The translations under genes were made by a program, and so were the position numbers. This document shows positions 11,808 to 22,589 of a stretch of DNA of 64,000 bases, piece after piece (the first letter of the stretch is position 1; the number at the start of each line of letters is the position of its first letter). Below the pieces are notes generated by a model. It was not told the DNA's origin. It saw only the letters and a list, made by a program, of their open reading frames with translations, and ran no database searches. Origin of the DNA: Melampsora larici-populina 98AG31 (taxonomy: Eukaryota; Basidiomycota; Pucciniomycetes; Pucciniales; Melampsoraceae); contig NW_006768794.1 of NCBI RefSeq assembly GCF_000204055.1, positions 248,001 to 312,000 of the forward strand, read 5' to 3'.

Positions 11808-12965
11808 AATTTTGTATGCTTCAACTCGAGTTACTGAGATCTTGAGGAAAGCAATAAGATTTGTATGTTGTATATATCAAACTTCAGGTGACTTTCTATG
11901 GTCAGAGTATCTAAACTTTACTTCTTATGTATCTACTTTGAAAGTGATAAACCATCAGAGTCTCAATCACTCAAGTTGTAGTGTGTCATTTCAAGCTTCT
12001 GTAAATTTAGCACTGCTTACCACATGAAGCTTCCATCAAATACCTTGACTTTTTCCACATCATGCAATTCTTAAACCCATATTCTTTAATCTTTTAATGC
12101 CTTCCCAATCAATGTATTTGAGCCTATCTCACAATGACCTCTCGGCTGTGACTATGAAGAAGAACAGCTTTGACGGAATGGAGGTCCGTCATGATGACAA
12201 CCGACAAACGTAAATAACCGGAATTGATGCAAAGCGTGAATAAAATACATTTTCAGTGAGCTGGATAGATTGTGTGGGAGATGGTAATTCATGGGCAATG
12301 GCAAAACTTGAAGGGAAGCCGAATAAGTTCCCGTGGAACTAACGGGGTATCTGCTGCTGACTTAAGAAAGGATGAGAACGATTACTCACTGGCGCGTTAC
12401 AGATTCAAGTGTATAATTATCAAATCAGTGCAGCCTCAACCAGCAGCATGTGATGACTCAAGTTGTAACTGGAATTCAAAGGTTGACAACGTCACTTATG
12501 TGAGATGAGAACGCCGAGAGACGATTGATGTTTGTTACCTGCCACTCATACCAAGGCAAAATTTCGTCTCTCAATTGATCATTTCACTTACAAAAAGGTC
12601 TCTCACATTGTCTGGAACCTCAATCAATGCGAGCTATGCATGTAGAATTGAAATAGTTAATGATTGTATTGCCACAAGGAAAAATGTAAATATTTTCAAA
12701 TTGACAAAGAAAAGAATAAACAATGGAATGCATTAAAAGCGAAATAAAAATCTACAAAATCAACTTGTGGCCATGATCGAGCCATATAGCTACTATTGTA
12801 CTTTCATGATTTCTATACCTGACACGATCAAAGACTGTTCAGGGAGGGTGGCGGTTTGGGAAAGAACAAATAATGGATTAGCGTTCAGTGGGGTAGATCG
12901 CGTATGTGATCGAGAAAAAATAGCACGACTTACGAGAGAAAGGATAAAATGATTGTCAGACAGGG
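11808..12965. other. intergenic between convergent genes
   Basis: This lies between the 3' end of the MFS gene (+) and the 3' end of the GH7 gene (-). Short open frames exist on the plus strand (for example 12272-12508) but lack domains, conserved composition or phase-matched neighbours. It probably holds both 3' UTRs and terminators. Confidence 0.5.
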
Positions 12966-14576
12966 CTAATAAAGACGAGAGTGACTGATGGTGCTACGTT
13001 TGGTAATCGGTGGAGGAGTGGTGTTTGAGATGGAAGAAGAATTTGAAGCTGATTGACAAGTTGTATCAAGATCACCGAAACGAATGTTTGAAAATGTGAC
13101 AGTTGCATTTGGATAAGTCTTTTCAATAAAAGTAGCATTACTATTTTCTGGAGTACATGGTCCACGAAGGACACCAGGCATTTTCGGATCGGAATCAGTA
13201 GGGAAGGAACCATCTAGCCATAACATCTTAGTATCACTGTGATCATCCCAAATGCTCATTGCTAGAACCATTCCTCGCTCTAGAGATTCACCCATAGCCG
13301 TAAATCCTCCTTTAGCTTGAAAGTCATTATGACCACCTTCGAGTGCAGTCTTAGATGCGTTACAAAATTCGGGAGAGAGTGAATCGAAGGACTTCATTGA
13401 TGGCACCTTTGTTTTGCTATTCTGAATCACTTTACCGTTTTGAATGTACTTTCGTCGAATCTCAGTAAGCTGACCGGTAGACTTTTGATTATCAGTCAAG
13501 AATTGAGTCACAACGGTGAACTTTTGAGTGGTATCGACAGTTTTTTTAGGACCAAAGAAATCATGATCACCGTATCGGAAAGGTCCGAAATCACAGCCTC
13601 CCTTATCGCAGATTGGGCCACAAGCATCTCCATCGCAGATTTGAGGACCTTTTCCTCGGCAAGCGTGAGGAGTGAGGGCGTTAACTTCTGAATTTCCTTC
13701 CCAGATGTCCATCTCCGTACAACACGATCCAAGTTTTCCTTGACCGGTACCATCAGGACCTGATTTCCAACCTTCGAGATTAACCTGTTTGTTGTTATCA
13801 AAAAATGTGGGTTCATCAGACTTGAAATTCAAAGAGGTTGAAGTTGATAGATAATACTATTGAGAAAAATACAAACCTTTCCACCTAAATATGTTACGTC
13901 TTGAGGACACTGTGCATCACAATATCCTGTCCCATAGATCGAACCAGCTTTGTTGGTGGGAAATTTTGAAGTTCCACCATCACCTTCCATTTCACTCAAG
14001 TAAAGTGCCCCATTCGTACCGCAAGGAAGAGTAGAGAGGTCGACATCGAAGGTGAATTCTTGATTTTTCAATTTCATCGAGACATACTTTCCTTTGTCGT
14101 CCAAAAGATAAACACGTGGACTGATGTGACGTTTCGTGTTTTCAATGCCTAACTTCAGGTTAAGTGAATCACCGTCCGACGTGACACCAAAATCACAGTA
14201 ATCAACACCTTCCAGCGCGCCTGGAATCAATGTACAGAAGTAATCATCAGTTGGATGTTATGTCTGACTTTTTGAGCATAGAGTGATAAGTTTGAGATTA
14301 CGAACAGTTCTTAGCACAGGTCAACCCATCAGGACAAAGTTCAGGATCCCAAACACCGCCATCACTCAGACATTTCTTGGTACTGTTCACGGCATGAACC
14401 GGACGCCACTTAGAATCTAACGTCACAGTTCCATTATGCTTCGTACATCCACCGGCCTTGGTACAAGTCTGATAATTGAGCTTAGGTTGAACTTCGGGGA
14501 TCAATTTTCCAATCTGCTGAGCACGTGCGAAGGCGAAAAGAGAGAGTACGAAGATAGACAAAGAGGAGGTGTTCAT
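12966..14576 (-). CDS. secreted GH7 cellobiohydrolase/endoglucanase-type cellulase, no CBM (477 aa)
   Basis: Exons 14576-14306, 14220-13877 and 13784-12966 splice in phase (donors GTTCGT and GTTTGT). The start gives a classic signal peptide (LSIFVLSLFAFARA, mature end about AQQIGKL), as in secreted GH7 enzymes. The catalytic motif CCTEMDIWEGN contains the nucleophile, assisting Asp and acid/base as E-x-D-x-x-E. Cys-rich family landmarks are present (GTGYCDAQCPQDV, NLEGWKSG, CRGKGPQICDGDACGP, CDFGPFRYGD). GH7 enzymes cut cellulose chains with retention of configuration. The protein stops after a short Ser/Thr tail without the Gly/Cys-rich CBM1 domain, so it is a catalytic-core-only form. Extracellular action on plant cell wall is expected. 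Without a structure-based loop comparison, exo- versus endo-action is uncertain. Confidence 0.93.
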
Positions 14577-16500
14577 CTTGTGATCGGACTCGAAGTTGAA
14601 GGATTTAAGAATATGTAGACAGAAAGAAATTGAAAGCTTTATGAGACAAGAAGCCAAAAGAAGCGGATCAAATAAAAGGGGGCGATCGAAAAAAGAACCA
14701 GTCACAGACTGTCTGAAATTTAAATTGATTTGGCAAAGAAAGGTAACAAGAAAAATTATAAAATATTTTAAAAAGGGGAAGTAGAGGATGCTTGAGGTAC
14801 AATCAACCCCGAGAAACGAAGGTCAGCTTATATATTCCGGTGCCGAGCCCATTTTGGTCTCCTGTTTCGGTTTGCCTTCTCGTTTTCCAGTCTCCATGCG
14901 GCGGTTCGCAATTGAGTTGTCTTCTATGCTGCAATTCTCGGAAAGCTTCGGTGGAGCACCGGGTGGACGCCCCAAGCAACCGTCGACATACTCTACTTGA
15001 CCAAAAGAGCCTCTTGCAGCTAAATGAGGCTTGTTGCTATAAAGCCTTCTACTCGGTTTCTAAACCGCTCGAGTCTTACAGCGCATTTAGTTGCAACTTG
15101 CAGCACTACTGTATATTCCACGATATATGTATTCGGATCATCCTCGATAGCACGTCTTGCACTTCATATTCATGCGCCTTTTGGCAGAGGTAACGGTAAC
15201 ATAGTCCCGATATCTGTCATTCATCCTGTTGTGAGCTACTCTCGAAGAGCCCAGCCGGGCCGTATTCGACCAAACCCAACTAAGTCCTATTGCTGGCACA
15301 AAAAGTTTTTGGGTAAGTGGGGGCTTTAGCTTCATTCGTTGATACGACCAAGTTCACCGTTCTAATCTTCTTTCGGACGCTAGAAGCCTGTCAAATGCTT
15401 CAGCTTGATGAAGTGATTTGATGAAGCTGAACAGTCTCGATCTCGAAAGTTATGAGTATCTGATGAAAAGAATTCTGAAGAATACCAAAATAAATGCGTA
15501 AAATCGAAATGGGTTAGACTGGGTTAGAAAACCCAATGTGAGCAGGAATGTGATGGTCTCCTCAGCACTCTAACAGAACCACTATTGATCTAAATTCACT
15601 GACTTCACTGAAATCAAAATTAAGAATGGATCCTTATAACTTCAAGTAAGGGACAAATCACCGACTCAGTCCATTTCATACTCGAACTCTGCTCACTCAT
15701 CACTTGCCTGAACTTTACTCAGATGACAACACTCAGACCAGCCTCTCACAGGTGAGCCATCAGTGATTGCGAGAATCAAACTGAATTCACTCCAGTCACA
15801 GAACCTGTATCTTTTTGATGGTGCTTTATTCATCATCTTTCATCCCTACTCCACCTTTCTTTGAGCCTGTCTATCTTCCTTGTTGATGAAGACCAAATCA
15901 AAGCTACCATAATCACAATATATCACAACAAGGGCCTCAATGACGCTTCAATGAAATCAATTAGCAATTCTAATCAATACAATTTGTAATCTATCCCACG
16001 TTTTGTGCCATAAATAATTGAGGAACATGTAGCACACCAACAAAGATGGCTTTGTGTAGAGACAATCCCAAGACTTGGTCATCTTTGACTGCACAGTACG
16101 CTGCCTCAACAAGTCCCCAATCTTTAACAAACATCTTCATAGATAATATTCAGTCAAGTTTGTCACAGATAAATCAAAATCTATATATAAATAATGCTGA
16201 AAAAACCCTCTCATGTGTCTTAGTTTCTATGTATGTCAATGAATAGAACCATCAATTATCTCAATCCTAATTTTCCAACAAAGTTTCATCTACTGGATCA
16301 AGACAACAAAGACCATTTACTCCTCAGACCTTCATCATCACCATAAATTCAAAGGATTGTTTAACAATATCTCCCAGACCAGGAGAGGGTTGGCATTTCA
16401 TTGTGTTTTGTTTTAGGGAAGATAAGCTGTGTAAAGACGGAGAATTCAATATCTTATGCAAGTTAGTTATAGGAATGTTAGTTTACCTTGTTGTTTATCA
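14577..16500. other. intergenic, GC-richer first half, no gene seen
   Basis: 14740-14785 upstream of the GH7 start is strongly A/T-rich (AAAATTATAAAATATTTTAA) and may hold its promoter. 14790-15330 has open frames on both strands that conflict with each other and show no signal or domain; the sequence is richer in G+C and may be an eroded repeat. 15330-16500 is AT-rich with nothing recognisable. Confidence 0.45.
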
Positions 16501-16559
16501 ATGCATATGAACACTTTCAGTTTGAAAGGACACAATACACTTTACAAAATGTGTAAAAG

Positions 16560-16700
16560 AGACCAACACTCAGCTGGTAAGACCACAGCGCCAAGTCCCA
16601 CGGGATAAATATGTGGAACAGAGCTGATGCCCTGTGTCCAGCTCCATGTACACATATAGTAGTCCGTATAAATCGGATTCCACACTGATTACAAGTACCT
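16560..16700. repeat. diverged SINE-like fragment
   Basis: GTGGAACAGAGCTGATGCC near 16612 resembles the block GTGGAACCGGAGCTGATGC of the better-preserved copies at 16886-17040 and 19348-19465. The rest has diverged. It is likely an older copy or a related family member. Confidence 0.35.
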
Positions 16701-16885
16701 ATAGTGAACAGCAAGACAAATGAGCAAAACAAGAAAGTTGAAACACATATTTACAAAATCGGATTCCACACTGTCAAGCTCAATTCCACACTGATGTTGA
16801 ACTCCGGAACAGAAAACACGCCTGAGCAGGTAATTGATGTGCCGCAGTTGTGTATGATCACCAGGCCTGAGACCAAAAAAAGTCC

Positions 16886-17040
16886 CCTCTATAAGAGACA
16901 GGCTCAGCTACTAGAGCTCCGAGTTCCACAAGAGAAAGATGTGGAACCGGAGCTGATGCTGAGCTGCCGGCTCTTATAGAAGACCAATCGGGACTGCGCC
17001 GCGGTCGTGCCACGTAGGCGTGAGAACCGACTACAACACC
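16886..17040 (-). repeat. SINE-like short interspersed repeat, copy 1
   Basis: A ~155-bp unit runs from CTATAAGAGACAGGCTCAGC to GAACCGACTACAACACC and is nearly identical to 19335-19465. Read on the minus strand it begins GGTGTTGTAGTCGGTT. It carries a possible RNA polymerase III A box (TAGTCGGTT..) and a weak B-box-like GGCGCAGTCCC about 45 nt downstream, as in tRNA-derived SINEs. Both ends have CTATAAGAG-type sequence in inverted form (CTCTTATAG), so a short hairpin is also possible. No protein is encoded. Calling it a SINE rests on the promoter-like boxes and repeat number. Confidence 0.5.
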
Positions 17041-17323
17041 CCCCCCACGACAAGGCGCGTACAACCGTATAAAGAAACAAGAAAAAAACTGATCCCCCTT
17101 TTGAAACAACGTAGGAAGGAAGTTGTGATTGCGGAGACAGAAATCATAAAAAACGATGAAAAAAAAACAAGTTAGAAAAAAAACACGTCTTAAATAACGG
17201 CGTTCTAAAATGATAACTTCGAGATCAAAGAAAGAAAAAAATTGACAACACTCAGGACAAATAAGAAAATCAAGACCAAGCACAAAAAAACAAGTAAAGA
17301 TCCAAAAAATGATGACAAGAGTG

Positions 17324-18877
17324 TCACATAAAGTATTCAATCGGGATGTCCGATCCTTCAGCTTTTTCGCGAGCCGCAGATTCAGTTTCGAGAAAAGCTT
17401 CTGGTGAAATTTGAATGGACATAGCGGAAGGTGGAATATAACCTTCTGATGAAAAAAATCCTGGAAATGTTCCATCTGGATTCATAGGGATTTCTTCATA
17501 AGCGGGATCAACGGAAACAGCGTGAGCCGAGGGTGTTTTTGAAGTGTTCGAGCTTGATTCAGTTGAATTTGATTTTTGATCGTTTCTCGAGTGATCAGGC
17601 AAATTTGGTTGGTGCTTATTTGGTCTAGTTGTATTGGAGCTTGATGTTGAGGAGTGATGAGCAAAAGAGACTCGCTTTCTAGGACATTCATTTTTCCAGT
17701 GGCCTGTTCTATTACAGTAATGACAAACTGAATCTTCTTTTGATACACTTAATAATGAGATTGAATCGGTAACTTCATCCATTGTATGATGACGTTTAAG
17801 ATTGAGAAGAGTGGTTTGTAAAGCGGCTCAGATCTCCGTGCTGCTGTATGGACGTTTGTCGTAGGACCAGCGTAAGTCAAGAGTTGTGTTGGCCGCATCA
17901 AAATTGAGCTCAGGTTTATCAGGCATTGAAGCTTGATAAACCAAACTCATAACCAAGTCTCGTGTCCATACAAAGCCATCACGATCCAGGGCGTCGGCTA
18001 ATCGATCCAACGATTCTAGATGTTGAGAGAGGGATGTCTTGAAGATGTCCATTTGAGTACTCATCAGTGATCGCCAGGTAGCAAGCTGAGAAGATCATCC
18101 TGCTTTGTTGAATTGATTTGACAGGATAAGATATGCGTTGTGAGCAAGGAACGATTGTTGTTCACAACATATCACCGTTCATAATTCTGGCGTCACCGAG
18201 TAATAGATCACCCAATATGCTATTGTATTCTCAGCGTGATTGATTTCGGGATGGATTTGATTTGCTGGGTTTGAAGGATGATTAAGGTAGTCCGCTTTGC
18301 CGATTAAAAAATAAACATTGGCATTTGCTTCCTCTAACCAAGTATGAAAATTGGTTCCATCGCTATCCAATTTTGCCATTGTCCTGGTGAAGTTCTCGAC
18401 AGTTGGAGCAAGTTTGTCAAGACGTTGTAAGCGTAGATGGATATTGGATCTGGTGTGTACAGTTGGATCCAAAGATTTGCCAATAAAGTTGTCAAACGAT
18501 AATTGGTGGGGTCTCACTGGCTGCGGGTGCAGAGTACGAGTCAATTGAGGATGAGGAGGAGGTTGTCAATGTCCAACAGGTGTTGAAGAGAACAGATTCT
18601 CAGGGTCTCATCGCATGGTCTGATCGTTGTCGGCAAAAGGGGGGCTCTGATCGTGGAGATTGCCAACTGGATTGATTTGGTTACCAACCGTGAGGGTAGG
18701 GGAGCGTTCATCTTGCTGATTGGTTGGCATTTCCGGTGGTGCTGATTCCGCGCTGGTTTGAGTGTTGCCTTGGCCGCGAGAGCCACGAGATGACCCACGA
18801 AAGGACGGTGATCCTCGTTGAGAAGGTGAGCCTTGTTGGCTTCCTCGATTGCGTGTGACAGGTGGAGTACGTCGCAT
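17324..18877 (-). pseudogene. Ty1/copia-type gag with CCHC zinc knuckle, five in-frame TGA stops
   Basis: One reading frame spans ~518 codons. It has a Ser/Gly/Arg-rich N-terminus (RRTPPVTRNRGSQQGSP), a gag-like central part (LDSDGTNFHTWLEEANANVY, later LESLDRLADALDRDGF and LRWSYDKRP) and a C-terminal zinc knuckle CHYCNRTGHWKNEC (C-x2-C-x4-H-x4-C). It is interrupted by TGA at about 18608, 18566, 18179, 18086 and 17828, while the frame itself is never shifted. gag packages element RNA in Ty1/copia elements. No protease, integrase or RT follows on the 3' side, so this is a decayed gag-only remnant, or a formerly domesticated gag gene. A coiled-coil-free polar tail ends at 17324. Confidence 0.75.
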
Positions 18878-18936
18878 ACTTGGAGAAGTTCTTCAGATGA
18901 TGATTTAGATGAGATAAAACAGAGTCAAATATGATT

Positions 18937-19125
18937 GACAATGACAGAGTCGAATGGTCGACGGTAACAGATGGGATACGAATGACAGGGTCGAACAGTC
19001 AACAGTAACAGATTGACAGAGTCGAAAAATCAACGGTAACAGATTGACAGAGTCGAATACTCGACGGTAACAGAGTTGAAGAATCAACAGACAGAGTCGA
19101 AATAATCGACGATTACAATGCTCAG
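18937..19125. repeat. minisatellite with GACAGAGTCGAA / TCGACGGTAACAG units
   Basis: About five imperfect units of 30-36 bp alternate GACAGAGTCGAA with TCGACGGTAACAG or TCAACGGTAACAG. The array lies directly 5' of the gag frame (minus orientation), where an element's 5' leader or LTR would be expected. Confidence 0.65.
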
Positions 19126-19152
19126 CGAGATGCACGGGAGCAAGGGATCATA

Positions 19153-19465
19153 ACCTATAAGAGACAGGCTCAGCTACTAGAGCTCCGAGTTCCACAAGAG
19201 AAAGATGTCTGTATTGCATACCTATAAGAGACAGGCTCAGCTACAGTCAAACCGGAAAAGCTTGCCACCAATTCCCCGCCAATTTGCTTGAGTTTTGCGG
19301 GCAAAATCGGTCAAGCTTTTCCGGTTTGACTGTACTAGAGCTCCGAGTTCCACAAGAGAAAGATGTGGAACCGGAGCTGATGCTGAGCTGCCGGCTCTTA
19401 TAGAAGACCGATCGGGACTGCGCCGCGGTCGTGCCACGTAGGCGTGAGAACCGACTACAACACCC
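19153..19465 (-). repeat. SINE-like repeat, copy 2 (partial duplication plus a copy split by a MITE)
   Basis: The first 54 bp of the repeat (to GAAAGATGT) occur at 19153-19208. After CTGTATTGCATA the repeat restarts at 19221 and is interrupted after GGCTCAGCTA by the 89-bp MITE at 19244-19332. The rest (CTAGAGCTCCGAGTTCC..ACAACACCC) continues to 19465. The order shows that the SINE-like copy was in place before the MITE. Confidence 0.55.
19244..19332. mobile_element. 89-bp TA-flanked miniature inverted-repeat element
   Basis: Perfect 21-bp terminal inverted repeats start CAGTCAAACCGGAAAAGCTT. The element is flanked by TA on both sides (19242-19243 and 19333-19334) and has a short GC-poor centre. 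It shares the terminal CAGTCAAACC with the 613-bp element at 2679-3291. It is inserted in the SINE-like repeat, whose uninterrupted sequence CAGCTACTAGAG is seen at 16886-17040 and in the partial copy at 19153. A Tc1/mariner-pogo-type MITE is the best fit. Confidence 0.8.
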
Positions 19466-19584
19466 TCGAGGCTCGAGCAATTGAAACCTCCAGTAAACTT
19501 CACCCTTCATCTCTCACAAAGACCTCGGCCCTTCTCATCGAGGTTTCAAAATGCGAGATAAGAAAAATCATGATGGAAGCGAAG

Positions 19585-19980
19585 AGGACCCCGGAAAGCT
19601 CCAGGTGAACTATCCGACCTAAAATGTATGGATCGAGGGTCCAAAAAAACGCTGACGTACCGACGAAAAAGGAATTTTTTGGGTCTTTTTCGAGCAAAAA
19701 CCCGTTTTTTTGAATTCAGACGTACCGACCTGACAGGTATGGATTTGTCCTTGGCCGGAAAAAAAGGCCAAAAACACTCCCTTTTCAACGTACATACCGA
19801 CAAAAAACGAATGGATTTGTCTCGTGAGGAAATTTTAGTGATTTTTGCCCTTTGAACGTACCGACGAAACCGGAATTGTTTGACCTCAATTTTTGGGTTT
19901 TTACCGCGTCACAGGGTATTGAAAAGGTCAATTTGAGTGGTTTTAGGACGGATAGTTGACCTGGAGCTTTCCGGGGTCCT
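19585..19980. mobile_element. 396-bp hAT-like MITE with 8-bp target duplication
   Basis: The left terminus AGGACCCCGGAAAGCTCCAG (19585) and the right terminus ending CTGGAGCTTTCCGGGGTCCT (19980) are perfect inverted repeats over at least 20 bp and continue with few mismatches to ~42 bp. The direct repeat AAGCGAAG flanks both ends (19577-19584 and 19981-19988). Internal copies of CGTACCGAC occur. There is no transposase frame. An 8-bp duplication is characteristic of hAT elements. Confidence 0.85.
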
Positions 19981-20518
19981 AAGCGAAGTATGTAGACCGA
20001 AGTCCCAAACTTAACAAAGTCCCTGGCACCTGCTCGATAAGTTTAAGTACGAAGTCCGCGTCACTGGCCACTGCACCAGATCAGGAGCGCAGATGTCATT
20101 CTTGAACGCATCTGTCGGCATCTGTTCATTAATTTGACAACTATTGCAATTTGCCATTATGTTCAAATTCATCGGGAAACTCCCCACCAGCTTTCCCTAA
20201 AAAGCATTCAATTTTTTGCACCAGACTTGCACCAAGGTAAGTCAGCTTCTGCTCATCGTGAAATTTCCATCGGTGCTTCGTCAGTCTACCTTCATCAATC
20301 ACTCAACAATATTGCATGTGAGTCTTCCATCTTTTTTGATTGGCACTTTCGTACAGACCGTCCGAGGGTTGACTGTAGATTATCACAAGCTAAGTTTGAC
20401 GGTGATTTGGCTGTACCTTGTGGCTCAGATTGGTTATAATCTTCTCAACTCTGATTGCAATAGAACACAAGTTACGCTTCATAGGATTCCTCATTGGCTT
20501 GGAGTCAGCTTTTCGAGG

Positions 20519-21352
20519 ATGTCTAAAAGGATTTTCGAGTGCGTACTGCTTCTACCCTCCTTGATTGATGAATGAATTTGACCGACATATCTGATATCCA
20601 ATCAATCTGTTTCAAGGGTCTTCCTCGTCGTTTGCGGTCTCCTGAACGGAGCATTAGCAGTGGCTGAGATTGGACTGACGATCAAAGCGTTTTCGATTCT
20701 TAATGAGCGGAAAAAACTAGTCTCCTCAAAGCTTCCGGGCGGTAAACTTTTCGCAAAACCCATCCTTTCTGTCGGAATTGCCCTGATCGTGGTTTCATTA
20801 GTTGCATTGGTCGCATCAGTTGAGTGCCATATCTTGTCATCCTTGAGATCTTCACTTGTACCATCTGCCTGATTCCGCCATATCAGATCTTCACTAGCAC
20901 TATTCGATTTACTCAGCGCTCCAAGAAGTGGGTATCTCTATCATTTGGAGTCGCAGCTTTTGTTTTCCTGCCTGTCTTGATAGCAGGAACAGTGATTGGT
21001 GCATCATGGCACGCTGCTGTTACCGCGAGATTACCCCAGACATTAGTGGATCAGTTGGTCGCAGCTAGTGGTATAAGCCTCTACTACCATGACTATAACG
21101 CTGTGATCGGCCTAATTGTAGTTGGCTGGGTGCTATTCACTGGCTTGGTTCTAGCGTAAGGAATTTGCTCCTTCACCTGATATATATACAACCTAAATCA
21201 CGAAATGACCATTGATAAAAATGTAACTCGGCACGGATGGTAGTTCGGTCCTCGAAAAGAAGGAATTCGCCGAAGCAGAAAAAACCCAGCAAGTGTCAGT
21301 CTCAGCATCCAAAGAGAAGAATGCACACAACGACCACGAAGAAGGTTTTTGA
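20519..21352 (+). CDS. four-TM membrane protein A (199 aa)
   Basis: Exons 20519-20538, 20617-20818, 20887-21155 and 21244-21352 are in phase and end in a hydrophilic tail. The start MSKRIFEVFLVV puts TM1 right after the N-terminus. TM segments are about residues 8-30 (VFLVVCGLLNGALAVAEIG), 52-75 (ILSVGIALIVVSLVALVAS), 87-110 (VSLSFGVAAFVFLPVLIAG) and 136-157 (YNAVIGLIVVGWVLFTGLVL). The tail is Lys/Glu-rich (VLEKKEFAEAEKTQQV) and presumably cytosolic. The layout resembles MARVEL-like tetraspan proteins of fungi, but no diagnostic motif is visible. The open frame continues upstream to ~20340, so a longer N-terminus with an extra TM is possible. It faces the similar gene at 22590-23472. Confidence 0.7.
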
Positions 21353-22589
21353 GGCACATCATATTCGATCATGTTTGATACTTAAGGTAGGTTTGGAAGA
21401 GCCATGTAGACTTGACTGGCTGACCAGTTCATTCTTTGCCAGTAATTTGATTTTTGTCTTTGTTTTTCGTCGCAGTCTGTGTAGTCGAAACCTCACTGCG
21501 TTTATGCATCTCAGTGCAATGAAATTTCTTTTGCTTCATTTGTTTTGTATGGTGTGATGTTATTGTGATACTTCGTTGCGTTGAGCCTATGTTGCGTTGA
21601 GCTTATGTTGTTGTGTTTGAGATATAGCACTTTCAGTAATCTTTTTTCTTTCTGCCCGTGAGGTATTGATCTGAAGTGACAATCGTTATCTGGATATATT
21701 TTGTCCTGTTTGCCTCATTTATTTTGAGCGTTGTTGCCTTTCGATAGTGGGGAAGATGAACTTGTCTGCTTTGCTTTGGGTTCCGCTCATCAAACTGTCG
21801 TCTTAACTTCAAAGACACTTCTAGAGTGACTTGGATTCTGCTTCGTAGTATTGGGGCTTTCACCTGTGCGATAGCTACAAAGCAGATGTTGTTATCCACT
21901 AGGGAGTTTTGATTTACCGTACAATCAAGAATAAAAAAGATACGCCCCGGTATCTCTAACCTCATCAAAGGGTGCAGCGGAAAACCAGAGTATTTGAGAA
22001 GCAAGAAAGATGCTTGACATGTAAGTGAGTGCTGGGCAATCGGAATGCGCTTCAAGTGTGGATGGTGGCAAGAAATCTACACACCAAACATTGCCATCTC
22101 ATACCACAAATCTTGGGAGTTTCCCTTTATTACTGATAGACTTTCTTGCTTGCGGAACGTCGTGGCTAGTATATCAATGACTTTGACTTCGAGAGCAGTG
22201 CCAAGCAATATATCAGAGCAGCTGATGTCTGAATAACGGGTCAAGATCAAAAAGCATAAATTTAAATGGATGAATATTGAACCAGAGGGGGTAAATAAAA
22301 AAAGATTAAAAAGAGACAAAAAATATATAAAAACAAAAAGAGCAAATCAAAAATGGGAGATGGAGAGTATACGTGGATATATCTCTCAGGTCACCTGGAC
22401 AAAGCCTGAAACGTAAAATTGGTATGTACATAAGAAAATGAAATAAGAAGAGGCAAACTGATAAACTTCACTGAAGAATTAAGCTGAACATAATTAAAAC
22501 TGATGAACTACAGATACCAAACGTTCCAAGGCATTGGGGGACGCCCTAAATTGCTAATTTCCTTTGTTTATTTGTATCTTAAGACTTGA
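21353..22589. other. intergenic between convergent four-TM genes
   Basis: It contains both 3' ends. A 140-codon open stretch on the minus strand (21633-22055) has no codon or domain support and no splice partners. The rest is AT-rich. Confidence 0.45.

Noticed and set aside
13440..13691. Plus-strand frame opposite the GH7 gene
   Set aside because: Antisense shadow of a strongly supported exon.
13829..13877. Longer reading of GH7 exon 3 beginning with NFKSDEPTFFDNNKQ
   Set aside because: These residues have no counterpart in GH7 proteins. A GTTTGT..AACAG intron removes them and restores the family sequence (LGGK followed by VNLEGW).
14788..15329. Several overlapping plus-strand open frames (up to 133 codons)
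   Set aside because: Three frames are open at once with no common coding signature, which is typical of G+C-richer non-coding DNA.
17324..18877. Idea that the five TGA codons in gag are recoded (selenocysteine or readthrough)
   Set aside because: The sequence is repeat-derived, lacks a downstream pol and has no recoding signal. Mutation of CGA or TGG to TGA is simpler.
21633..22055. 140-codon open frame on the minus strand
   Set aside because: No domain, signal or splice partner, and its composition is like the AT-rich spacer between two convergent genes.
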